DNA from: Mesorhabditis belari
Lineage: Eukaryota > Nematoda > Chromadorea > Rhabditida > Rhabditidae
NCBI GenBank assembly: GCA_958450365.1
Contig: CAUEEP010000883.1
Coordinates: 612,001-676,000, forward strand
Reading direction: 5' to 3'
Length of the DNA: 64,000 bases
Part shown: one piece after another, positions 1 to 11,700 of the stretch
Numbering within the stretch: position 1 is the stretch's first letter
Layout of the letters: each line of letters starts with the position of its first letter
The notes under the pieces: model-generated
What the model was told of the DNA's origin: nothing
The model's input: only the letters and a program-made list of their open reading frames with translations
The model's database searches: none
Program-made: the position numbers and the translations under genes

Positions 1-289
1 TTTTTGCTTCGAAAACTGTTGGCTTTGAGAATTTGGGTAACGGGGATAACGAACTTTTCATCAGATTTACATATTGACTAAACTTATTGTCAAATAGAAA
101 GATCAGTTGAATATACAGTCGACTTTCTCTTTAACGGAACTCTATGCGGAAAACTCTATATAAAGAAAGGGAATTTTGGTCCCGGCCGACGCTAAAGCTA
201 TATAAAACGGCACTCTATATAACGGAAAGCTTTATGTAACGGAAAAAAAGTTTTCGGTCCCTTCCATTCCGTTATAGAGAGAGTCGACT

Positions 290-560
290 GTAGATAGATA
301 CCGTAAATACTCTAGTAGAACCACTCTATTAGAACAATCACTCTAATCGAGCCATAATAACGGGGGGTACAGTCGCGTAGTCAACTTTGAACGTCTCTTT
401 CTCGGCGCTGTTTCAAGCTACAGTTTGCGCTTGGGTGTTAAATGATAGCTCTTGAGATCTAGGTTTTTTTGGTACCAAAAGTAGTCAAGAAAAATCTAGG
501 GGCTGAGTAAAAATGATTCTCTAAAAAGAAGCTTTCTAATACGAGGCTTTTTATTAAAGT
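290..560. repeat. Degenerate half of a TACCGTAAATACTCTA foldback
   Basis: From ATACCGTAAATACTCTAGTA to CTTTTTATTAAAGTA. Repeated in opposite orientation at 32842-33095 with the same mariner end at its inner border. No gene is seen in 1-2100 other than these repeats. Confidence 0.65.
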
Positions 561-630
561 ATTAGGTTGTCCGGAAATAAATGAGCGTTTGCAACTCCAA
601 TATTTAAAATCCCATAACTTGATCCAAATA
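545..630. mobile_element. Truncated TTAGGTTGTCCGG mariner end
   Basis: TTAGGTTGTCCGGAAATAAA at about 563, followed by AATATTTAAAATCCCATAA as in 53265 and, inverted, 32750-32841. It breaks off near 630. The left flank is the same sequence that flanks the right end of the 31105-32841 element. Confidence 0.7.
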
Positions 631-785
631 AAACCTAAATCTAGGGGCTGAGTGAAAATGATTCTCTAAAACAAAATCCTCCAAAAACCAAAAACAAACC
701 TTTCTCGTGAACATAGATTCCGCCAGTTAATCCATGGTGAACCTCACAACGGACTACCGTCGGATTTGCGTGGTTTTTCACCTAG

Positions 786-878
786 ATTTCATTCTATTTC
801 ATTCTATTTCATTCTATTTCATTCTATTTCATTCCATTTCATTTTCCATTTCATTCTATTTCATTCTATTTCATTCTA
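786..878. repeat. ATTCTATTTC decamer array, left part
   Basis: About nine units, with some ATTCCATTTC variants. Continues at 1453 after the mariner insertion. Confidence 0.85.
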
Positions 879-1452
879 TTGGGTTGTCCAGTTATGAGTG
901 CGCGTTTTTTACTATTTTGTAAATTTCTCAAGATACCGAAATCAAGAAAAAGATATATATGAGTATTATTCGAAAGCTGAAGATCTCCTCTACATTTTGA
1001 TATAAAAACGTTTTTGAATTTGTTCAGCTTTTGGGCAAATCAACTGCACAGAAGAAGAGGTGGCCAAAAAATGGAAGGGTGCCTTTGGATCAAGTTTTGG
1101 CTCCGCTCAAATTGAGTTAACCGTTTGATGTTTGGCCAATAGATATATCAATACAAATTTTTTAAATATAACAATTTCAGAGCATCTTTACTTTTCTTTT
1201 CTTTTCTGGGCGGTTATTTTACAGCATAAAGCTTGAGGAATAGCTAAGCTGGAATGGGTTTTTTCGAAAACCACCTCTCCCTTTGTGAAGTCAATTTCCC
1301 AAAAAATTGCATGAATTCAAAAACTTTTTTATTCCAAAATATAGAGGAGATGTTCAGCTTTCGAATGATATATAACACTCATATACATCTGTTCGATATC
1401 TTGAGAAATTTACAAAATAGTAAAAACGCGCATTCATAACTGGACAACCCGA
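879..1452. mobile_element. Mariner-type element (TTGGGTTGTCC TIR) inserted in an ATTCTATTTC array
   Basis: Inverted ends TTGGGTTGTCCAGTTATGAG and CATAACTGGACAACCCGA, flanked by TA. Non-autonomous, 574 bp. The same decamer satellite continues on both sides, so the element landed inside the array. Confidence 0.8.
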
Positions 1453-1529
1453 TATTTCATTCTATTTCATTCTATTTCATTCCATTTCATTCCATTTCAT
1501 TCTATTTCATTCTATTTCATTCTATTTCG
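1453..1529. repeat. ATTCTATTTC decamer array, right part
   Basis: About eight units, same decamer and variants as 786-878. Confidence 0.85.
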
Positions 1530-1811
1530 TATTCAGTTCTACTTTTTTCGAAAAAACTTTGCTTATGCATAAATTCGAATGAGTTTATTTGCAAAATTCA
1601 CCTCAATTCCGCTTATTCGATTCGCGTGAATGTTGCATTTTTCGAAGTATCCTTGACCGAATCTTAAAAATTTTTATATTAAACCGTCTACGTAAAATTC
1701 TAACCGCAATAAGTGCAATCTAGCTTTTAAAATAGCTTTTTTTATGTCAAAATCTAGTCATATTACTTGCCAAAACACTCTCAAAAGAACATAAATTAGG
1801 AAAAAAAAATC

Positions 1812-2098
1812 TACCGTATTTGTTCGAATAGAAGACCGGGTAAAGAGTATCATCGCGTACTCCTGCGTAGCAGCCCTTTTTAAAATTTCTTTTCTTCATA
1901 AAAGCTTTCAATCAAGTGCTATAGGGCTGGAAAATGACTCAAAAATACCACATGAGCTAACAGATTTTTGAGCCATTTTCCAGCTCTATAGCACTTGATT
2001 GAAAGCTTTTATGAAGAAAAGAAATTTTAAAAAGGGCTGCTACGCAGGAGTACGCAATGATACTCTTTACCCGGTCTTCTATTCGAAGAAATACGATA
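1812..2098. repeat. Near-perfect foldback element (arms ~130-140 bp)
   Basis: The left arm from TACCGTATTTGTTCGAATAG runs to about 1953; the right arm from about 1967 returns to CTATTCGAAGAAATACGATA. The loop is under 20 bp and only a few positions mismatch. A transcript would form a long hairpin. The ends carry the TACCGTA tip. Confidence 0.8.
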
Positions 2099-2129
2099 TT
2101 TCAATTCTCAAACTAGCTGATTCATTAGT

Positions 2130-2679
2130 TACCCTAAAGTCTCGAGTATGAGTTGATCCGAGTATAAGTTCTGCCTTAATTTACATTCGCTTTAATTGCT
2201 TTGAATTTCTTTTTGTTGGGTTTTTATACATTTTTATTGTTATGTAGACTTTTATTATTGTTCTTGGAGCGCTGGGATACTACAGGGTGACAGCCTATCA
2301 CCATTGCTATTTGTTATGTGCATGGATACATCCAGACGATAGTGTTGAAGAAGACGCTTGAAAGGCATCTCTTTCGACCGTCGACGTGAACTTTGGCCGG
2401 ATGAAGAGGCCAGGGAGGGATCCATAAGACTGAGCACCGGAGGGGAGCAGGGCGGACGCGCCGAGCCACGCCCGGAGCAACAAATAACAGCATAAAATTG
2501 CTATAACCCTCAATAAATTTGCTTCTATTTGTTTACTTCTATTTGTTTACTTCTATTGTTCTTAAAAAGCAAAAAAGTTATGCTGCAGCGGGGTTCGAAC
2601 CCTCGGCACACCGCACCGGAGACAGCCGTCAATTTGCATGCGAAAACCAAACAGAACTTATACTCGCGACTTTAGGGTA
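2130..2679. mobile_element. Uninterrupted copy of the same TIR DNA element
   Basis: About 550 bp, with terminal inverted repeats TACCCTAAAGTCTCGAG... and ...CGCGACTTTAGGGTA. The internal sequence is collinear with the two halves at 41867-42031 and 45790-46194. It reads GTGACAGCCTATCACCATTG straight through where the retrotransposon sits in the other copy, so it serves as the pre-insertion sequence. It lies in what should be the next FBXO11 intron. Confidence 0.85.
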
Positions 2680-2766
2680 CTTGAAAATTTCAAGTTTAGC
2701 GTACAACAATGGGCATAAAATTTGCTTTGATAAAAAGATAAAAGATAGCTTAAGATAAAAACTCAC

Positions 2767-5700
2767 TCAAAAATAAAGATCCCAACATCTTTCCCGTCGT
2801 GAATATTGCACTTTCGGAAGAAAGGATTCGCGTAATTTTTCACCCAAACACCCGCCAGTTGATTTCGCGCAATCTCGCATTCCTGCAGCAAAATTTAGCA
2901 TTTAGCAAAGTTGTCACTCAAAGTTGTCACTCAAACGTTCACTCACCTCAAACGTTCCCTGTGCATACTCGGTGATGTAAACGCCCACGTTATCACAATC
3001 GCAAATCGAACAATGCCGCACCTAAACAGAAATATTTTTTTAAATCTGAAAGGATGCTGTTTTTTTAACTTTTAAAATTTTAGAGTAGGCTAATTTTCGC
3101 AATTTTTTTTTGCGCAACTCGCCATAACTTTCTTCTAAGTTTTGTGGACTTTTGAGAGTAGATAAAAGATCCCAATTATTTTCTATATGAGGGGCAGGCT
3201 AGTTTCCGCAACTTCCGAGAAGAATGATCATTCTCCTCCGAAACGGACGTCCGACTCATAGTCGGACGTCCATCTCTGAGTCGGACGTCCATCTCTGAGT
3301 CGGACGTCCATCTCTGAGTCGGACGTCCGTTTCAGAGGAGAATGAATCTCCTCAGATTCGGACGTAACATATACACTCGCGAAATAAACTAATTCTGTGG
3401 TAGGCTAGTTTCCGCAACGCAACCGCAACAACGCAACCAAACAGGAGTCTTTCTTAGCTAAAAATCTTCAATTTAATAGCTGAGTATTTTGGGTTTTGTG
3501 GACTTTTGAGAGTAGATAAATGATCCCAATTATTTTCTATATGAGGGGCAGGCTAATTTCCGCAACTTTTTTTTTTGCGTAACTAGATCTTTTGCACAAC
3601 TCGCCATAACTTTCTTCTAAGTCGGTCAATCTTTATGATTTTGGTGCCATTTTGTAGATCACAATAAGTGCAACAGATTGTGTTTCAAATAAAATTGGAT
3701 CAAACTGGTTAATTTTCGGGACTAATATGGATCAAGACTGAAAAAAAGGGGGGTGGCTACTTTGGGCCAAAATTTTTTTTGCGCAACTGGGTCGTTTGCG
3801 CAACTCGCCATAACTTTCTTCTAAGTCGGTCAATCTTTATGTTTTTGGTGTCATTTTGTTGCACTTATTTAGCTCTACAAAGTTTGCTTTCCATTATGCG
3901 ATTAGATCTACAAAATGTGAGCTGAAACTTTTTTTTGTTGAAAAACAAAAGCTTTTAAAAGTCGTTTGGGTTTTAAAATTTCGAAATTCATCAAAACTAT
4001 CGGAATCTCTGTTATCTGATGTTTTTTAATGGCATATTTTTCCTATTCGAAGTCCCACTTTTGGATTGGCGCCCGCTCGTTTCACGCAAACCGCCGCCCC
4101 GACAGTGCTCGTCGAGTTGATGATACAGCGATCGATTGTCGGGCTTGACTCGTCGGTTATCTGAATATTATAGTCGTTTTTGATCTTAAATAAGAAGAAT
4201 AATTATAATAATGATAATAATGTACTCATTTTTATGATAAATCGTTTAAAAATTAAACTTTTATTTGAAACCGGAGAAATATTAAATTCAAAAAAAGTTC
4301 ATTGTTTCAAGCTAATGAAAAAAGTAAAAGAAAACAGAAAGCGAAAAGACTCGAACTAGGGAATATTTGCCTTGAACTAGAGAACATTTACCTTGTATTC
4401 TAACGCATTGCCACTCGGTCAAAATGCTTTTTAAAGTCCCTGCAAAATCTGCTTATAAACTCGATAATTTTTAAAATTCCATGCAAAACTTTACAGATTT
4501 ATAACTTTTGACAGGGTGCTATAGAGCAAAAAGGGAAAGCAGATTCGGAATCAGCGTAAAATTCTGCGTTGAATAACCTATAGAAAATGTTATTTGACCA
4601 ATACACCAAATTGATTGTCTTTATCAATAGCTGATCAATAGCTGATCTTCTGTAAAAATCTTGTAACTCTTCCCGGCCATATTGGAAATCATTTTGCCGT
4701 ATTTGCTCTAATAGTAGTGCACCCCGACGAGCCGAGTTGATGCCTGTTTTACGGTTTCGAAGCTTTTGCAGAAGCTCAACTAACTCTCTAATCCCCCACT
4801 AGATCTCATTGTCAGCTACATTTTCCGACCCCACATCGATAGGTTCTGCTAAGCGGTTCTCGAGATTTCAAGGAATTTAGGCGACGCTCAGGGTGCGCTA
4901 CTATTAGAGAAAATACGATAACCCTTTAAATTGAAACATAACTTTTTTGAAATGGCTGTTTGAAATGGCTGCAAAATTATAACTTCCTTTACTAATATTT
5001 CAGTTTTTATAAAATGTTTATAGAAAACTTTCTATAGAAACTTTTAAATTCGATTTTTCTTCAAAGAATCTCACCTGTAGTGCATAGTAATGAGGATGAC
5101 CAATGGGTACTCCCTGCACAGCTTGCGAGTTGTTGTCTGGGTTGAATCTGAATGAATGCTTTTTGTAGTAGTTTAAAAATAATATCAAAATATCAGAAAA
5201 TACAGTATACTCTTAGTCGTTTAAAGAGCTTGAATCGACTTTTCCAATGATCTTTTACCGTATATTGAAACCGTATATTGAAAAATTACTGTAAATACTC
5301 TAATAGAAGTACTCCCTATAGGAGCATCGTGTAGTCTAAGTTTACACTCAAACAAACGCTCATATCTCGACACCAGTACATTGTTTTCTGCGCATTTTGA
5401 TATCAAATTAAACTAGAGAAGATGGGTGATTTTTTGAGATATAACACACCCTTTTAGTATTAACCAGCGCTTAGAAAAAATGATTGAAAATGGGGGAAAA
5501 AAGGCGTATTTTTCATCATTTTTCAATCAATTTTTTCTAAGCGCTGGTTAATGCTAAAAGTATGTGTTATATCTCAAAAAATCACCCATCTTCTCTATTT
5601 TAATTTGATATCAAAATGCGCAGAAAATAATGTACTGGTGTCGAGATATGAGCGTTTGTTTGAGTGTAAACTTTGTAGACTACATGATGCTCTTATAGGG

Positions 5701-8700
5701 AGTGCTTCTATTAGAGTGCTTCTATTAGAGTGCTTCTATTAGAGTGCTTCTATTAGAGTGCTTCTATTAGAGTGCTTACGATATCTAGAAGATCTTTAAA
5801 AGAACACATTTGATTTTGACATTTAACTATAGATCAATTACTTTCCCAGTTTGAAATTTTACCATAAATCTCCACTCACTTAATCGTCATGTATCCAACA
5901 TATGCATCAGTCGATCCGTCGCCCAACGAGAGAGTCGTTTCATTGCTGTTCTCGATGAAAACGCGGCGTTGCACTGGATGCGCCGGAGCTAAATGACTTG
6001 GTGAAATGACTTGGTGAAATGACTTGATGAAATGACTTGATGAAATGACTTGCAATTTACAGTCGGTGCGCTCACTTCTACGGCCAATTTTCTTGTACTA
6101 AGCAACACTTTTTGCTAAAAGTTTTTTAGACCATCGTGTAGCCGAATTGAAGGGCTACATTTTGATCACAGACTCGCATAAAGTGAAAGCACTGGTAAAT
6201 GGCAATTTCATTCGCATTCATTCGGCGCAATGATCCCTAGACTTTGAATGGAATGCTAATGCTAATGCTGTTCAAATTATTAAGCAAAAATCTCTTTCGA
6301 CCACTTCTATTTTTGAAACATTGATTTTTGAAACAAAGTGTAACTTCGCATTTGGTTTGTTTGCGAATTTTGTTTGTTTGCGGTTTACAAATGTCTTTGC
6401 AGTTTGATTTTTTAAATTCTTTCACTCTTCACTAACAAATTCTATTTCTTCTAAACTCCACCAACCGGCTCCGATCATTTGAATTGACGAGTTGATGGCG
6501 ATCGATTGTGGATGATATGTGCCCTGGTGAATGAAAATCAATTTCTCTTGACTCGGCTCAGCACGAACGTGTCTGGAAAAGAAATAGTCGTCGTGTTTCA
6601 AAATAAATAAGGATTATTAGTGATCTATGGTAGCTGAAGAGGAGGACCACGTAGGACCATTTCAATTTTATGGAAATCTTCGTCTTGATGTTTTGAATTT
6701 GAATTCAATCGATAACTCGATCACTTTTCAGTCTACAGAAAGGATAATTAAAAATCAAAGCTATTCAGAATTCAGATAATTTGCTGAATGAAGATCTTTT
6801 CTATCTATCTACAGTTTAGAAAACTTTTATGGAACTCTTCGTCTTGATGTTTTGAATTTGAATTCAATCAATAACTCGATCACTTTTCAGTCTACGGAAA
6901 GGATAATGAAATCAAAGTGATTCAGAATTCAGATAATTTGCTTGATAAAGATCTTTTCTATCTATCTACAGTTTAGAAAACTGTCGATAGATTCTTTTTA
7001 TTGAAAAAGTGAATTACTCACTGTAAAGCCGTGTCAATCGTCTCGAAGTGGAGCATTTTTCGGCCGGATTGCCCGGTGTAGATCTTTGCACAATGCGGTC
7101 GCACGTGGATTCCGTAACGCTACAAAAAAACAACTTGTTTTAAAGTTATTAAAGTAACATAAGTACATAAGTTTAATTGTATCCTTCTTTTTATAGATTT
7201 TATAGATTTTACCTAAATATTTCAAAATTGAAGAGAATTTGAAACATATAGATTTGCAAATTTCTTAAACACTTAAAAGTTCGCTAAAACTAATGTCTCC
7301 TATTTTGAAAGCAACACCAACTCGTAAACGGTCACCAAAACTAAGTGATTTTCTGTTTCTATTGAAAACCTACTAAAGCAAAGCTAGTAGTAATCGAAAT
7401 CCACTTCAATTTCAAAGTTTTCAACCCAACCCACCAATTGTTTGAAACTCTCTTTCCACGCGTTGTGCTCTTTCCACCGGGCTGGTTCGCGGAACTCGAA
7501 TTTCCCGTGACAAGGATGATAGAGGGGAGTCGGATACTCGAAGGCCTCTTGGTAGAGGTTTTTCCTGTAAATTGAATCAGATTATATTATAGTTAAATGG
7601 TTTAAATCAGATCTGGCTTTGGCTTGGCTTGGCTTGGCTTGGCTAGCCTTGGCTTTTAGCCCTATTCGGATACAGTATGTTTATTAAAAAATTAGAAACA
7701 AGTAGAAAATTTAGAAAAGAACTATATATTGCTTTGCCAAAATTTACAGTTTCAAAAAATAAAACTCTTTAGTTTCAAGATTTTGCAGGAAAAGTGCAGT
7801 ATCGAAAAGTGTATCTTTTTCAGCCCAATCGGTCTCAAAAAAAAAGTGCTAAATCAATGTACGGTTTACCATTAGGTCATATCATCTGAATGCGTTACAA
7901 AGCATGTTTCAAGGTGTTCAATATTTTCTAAGCTTTCTTTCAATCAATCCCCTAAACTGAAATAAAACAATAAAACTCCATCCTACATAAAATTCGAATA
8001 AAACTCTAATAAAACTCGAATAAAACTCGAATAAAACTCCAATAAAACTCTAATAAAACTCCATCACTCCATAAAACTCCATCAAACTTCATTGGGTGAA
8101 AAATTGACTTTTCATTTTGATCAATTTTATAAATCTTTTTTTTAATCTAATGAAATTTAAAAATCGAGCAATTTAGATTATAAAAAGACGAATACTTATA
8201 TTCCCTTTGGTTTTTTTAAAATTTACAAATGTCTACTTCTATTTTAAACACTCTAGTTCTATTTTTAAACAGTCTAGTTCTATTTTAAATACTCTAGTTC
8301 TATTTTAAACAATCTAGTTCTATTTTAAATACTCTAGTTCAATTTTAAACAGTCTAGTTCTATTTTAAACAGTCTAGTTCTATTTTAAACAGTCTACTTC
8401 TATTTTAAACAGTCTACTTCTATTTTAAACACTCTAGTTCTATTTTAAACACTCTATTTCTATTTTAAACAGTCTAGTTCTATTTTAAACACTCTAGTTC
8501 TATTTTAAACAGTCTAGTTCTATTTTAAATACTCTAGTTCTATTTTAAACAGTCTACTTCTATTTTAAACAGTCTACTTCTATTTTAAACACTCTAGTTC
8601 TATTTTAAATACTCTAGGTCTATTTTAAACAGTCTAGTTCTATTTTAAACAGTCTACTTTGATTTTAAAATATTAAACTATTACTTTTAGGTCGTTTAAA

Positions 8701-11700
8701 ATATTAAACTATACTTCTACAATTGATAAAAAGTACCAAGTATTGATGTCATTGGCGACACGATAGTAACGCCGCGAAACCGCTCCCAAATTCGCCAAAT
8801 CGTACTCATAAAGGTAAGAGGAAACCTGAAATCGTTTGATTAATTCCGCAACCGATTGGCTAATTTCCGCAATTTTTTTTTGCGCAACAGGGTCATTTGG
8901 GCGATTAGATCTTTTGTGCAACTAGATCTTTTGCGCGACTCGCCATAAATTTCTTCTAAATCTGCCAATCTTTATGATTTTGGTGTCATTTTGTTGCACT
9001 TGTTGAGATCTATAAAATGACACCAAAATCATAAAGATTGGCAGATTTAGAAGAAATTTATGGATCCGGACGTCCGAATCGTCCGAATTGACGTCTCCTC
9101 AGATTCGGACGTAACATACACACTCGCGAAATAAACTAATTCTGAGGTAGGCTAGTTTCCGCAACCGCAACCGCAACAACGCAACCAAACAGGAGTCTTT
9201 CTTAGCTAAAAATCTTCAATTTAATAGCTGAGTATAACTTAATGTTAGTTTCAACTTTTTCAAGATCACTTTCAAGATCAATTCAACTTTAAAACGCAAT
9301 TTTTTAATGTAAATAGTTGATTGTGCTTTGGTTATGTTTAAGAATTGACTGAAAACATCTCGAAAATGCAACATTTAACTCACTTTAGTCAAAAGCTCTT
9401 CGGGCAGCGTCTCAATATAACATTTCCCGTCCTCAGGCGGATCGAGGAAACCCTCTGGTGTGTGAGAGCTGAAAATTTGAATTTATAAATACAATTTTTG
9501 AGTGATTATTATAAGTTTTTTTTTTGATTATAAGTACCTATTTTTGGGGGTAACGATTTTGGTAAACTTTTTTCAATGATTTATTTATCTTAAACTTTTT
9601 CAATTTTCACTTTAAAGCATTATTAGGTAGCTTAGGCTATGTAGATTCAAATAGTTTTTGAGTTTTTTCAAAATCTATTACAAAAAAAGTGTTTAAATTG
9701 TGGGTTGAAGTTTGGGAAAATCGTGAGCGTGATACTAAAGAAGTACCTATTTTTTTCATTTAAATTCTTAGCCAGAAAGACTTATCCTTATCCTTATCCT
9801 TATCCTTTTTTTTTTAAAGGTAACTTTTTGAAATGAATAATAAACCAATTGATTTATGCTTTGTTTTATCAGAAAGTTCTATTGTTTATTTACAAATTAC
9901 CCTTTAAGAAATTGTGAAAAGCTCAAGTTAGTTAATTTTTTTTAAACTGTCAAGTCGAGGACTTTAAAGTCCTGTCAAGTCAAAACTGTCAAGTTTAACT
10001 GAAACTTAAAGCTCCGATTTGAGCACTTTCTGTCAAAGAAACCTATTTTAGTGTTAAAAGATAAAAGATAGAGAATAAAAAGTTAGGTAGGTAGAGAAAT
10101 TTTCAGAGAAATTAATTCAGCCGATTTCATTCTATGTTCATTGCAATGATTTTAGGAAAAAAGGAAAGAATTCTCATTTGGATTTGCTTCAAAGTGGGCT
10201 AAAATTTGACTAAAAATGAGCTAAATTAAATAGGTAATCGCTTTTGAAATAGTTAATTGTTTTTGAAATAGTTAATCGTCTTTATTTAAAGCAAAAGAGT
10301 TTATCAGCTAAGTATTCATTTATAAAGGAAGATTTCAAAAAAAGTGGGCAAGATTTCTCGGCGAAAACAATCGTTTCCCCATCTTCAAGTAGTTGAAAAC
10401 ATTCATTTAAAGAGCGCTGATTAAAGAGATGCTTAGGTTAAGTTAAAACTTGTTAAGCTAAGTTAAAACTTGCTTTCTTAAGTTAAAACAATCGTTTCCC
10501 TATCTTCAATCACTTCAAACATTCATTTAAAGAGCGCTGATTAAAGAGATGCTTGAGTTAAGAGCTCCTCTTATAGCATTAAGTAGTTTAGGATAGAATT
10601 TCAATATGATCCAATATGATTCAATATTGCTTCAATTGATTGATTGCTTCAATTGTTTGAATAAACTAGTTATCTATTTTTCCCTCAAAATCTCCCCTGG
10701 AAAACGGGAAATGATTGAAATTCCACAGCTAGGACAAGCCTTGTTCCCACTTGTTTTGCCCAGTGTTTATCTTTGGTGTGTAGTGAGCGAATTCTTCTTC
10801 AATTCTCCCCTTTTCCCCCCATCAAAATACCAAAAGAAACATTTCTCTTGTCTGTTTTCTTTCCGAAAATATTTCTTTCACTTCATTGAATGTTTCGTGA
10901 CTTTTTTTAAGAACGCTACAAAGAATACCGAAAATCTGGGAAAGAGAAAAGGAAGAGAAAGAGAAAGTTAACCTATAAGCAGTACTTTCTGGAGCTCACT
11001 ACAGCTTTCATTTCGATTCACAAAGGGTCATACCTATCATTACCTATCCTGTAATTTCAGAGAGTCGCTTCTGATAGGCTCAGGCTTAGGCTTCTGGTAG
11101 GCTCTAAGCCTTTGCCTATTGCAGAAGCTGTAGTGAGCTCCAGAAAGTACTGCTTATAGGTTAACTTTCAAAAAATTGAGATCAATTTGTGTGCTTTATT
11201 CACTCAAAATTTTCCCCTAGAAAATTCGATGTAAAAATTCTTTCTTTAAAAACTAAGTACGTCTGAATTTTACATTTAAGAGTTCAGTGCCTATTTCCTT
11301 GAATAATTCTTTGATTATTCATACAGTAGCACAGTTAAAACTATCGTAATCGTATAAAAAGTAAACATTTTAAAATAAACATCAGCTAAAAAGAATAAGT
11401 TTCAAGTTTACCAATGATTTAAAGCATTAAACAATCTTAGTCCCTCTTAAGCTAAAAAAAATAAGTTTCAAGTTTACCAATGATTTAAAGCATTAAACAA
11501 TATTAGTCCCTCTTAAGCTTAAAAGAATAAGTTTCAAGTTTACCAATGATTTAAAGCATTAAACAATATTAGTCCCTCGTCGCTTTGCCAGAAAAAGTTC
11601 TCTTGAATTTAAATAAAAAAACAATAAGTTTAAAGTTCATCAACTACTCAATCATTGAAAATTTTTAATATTCCAATATTCTCACCTTTTCCGAGCCTCG

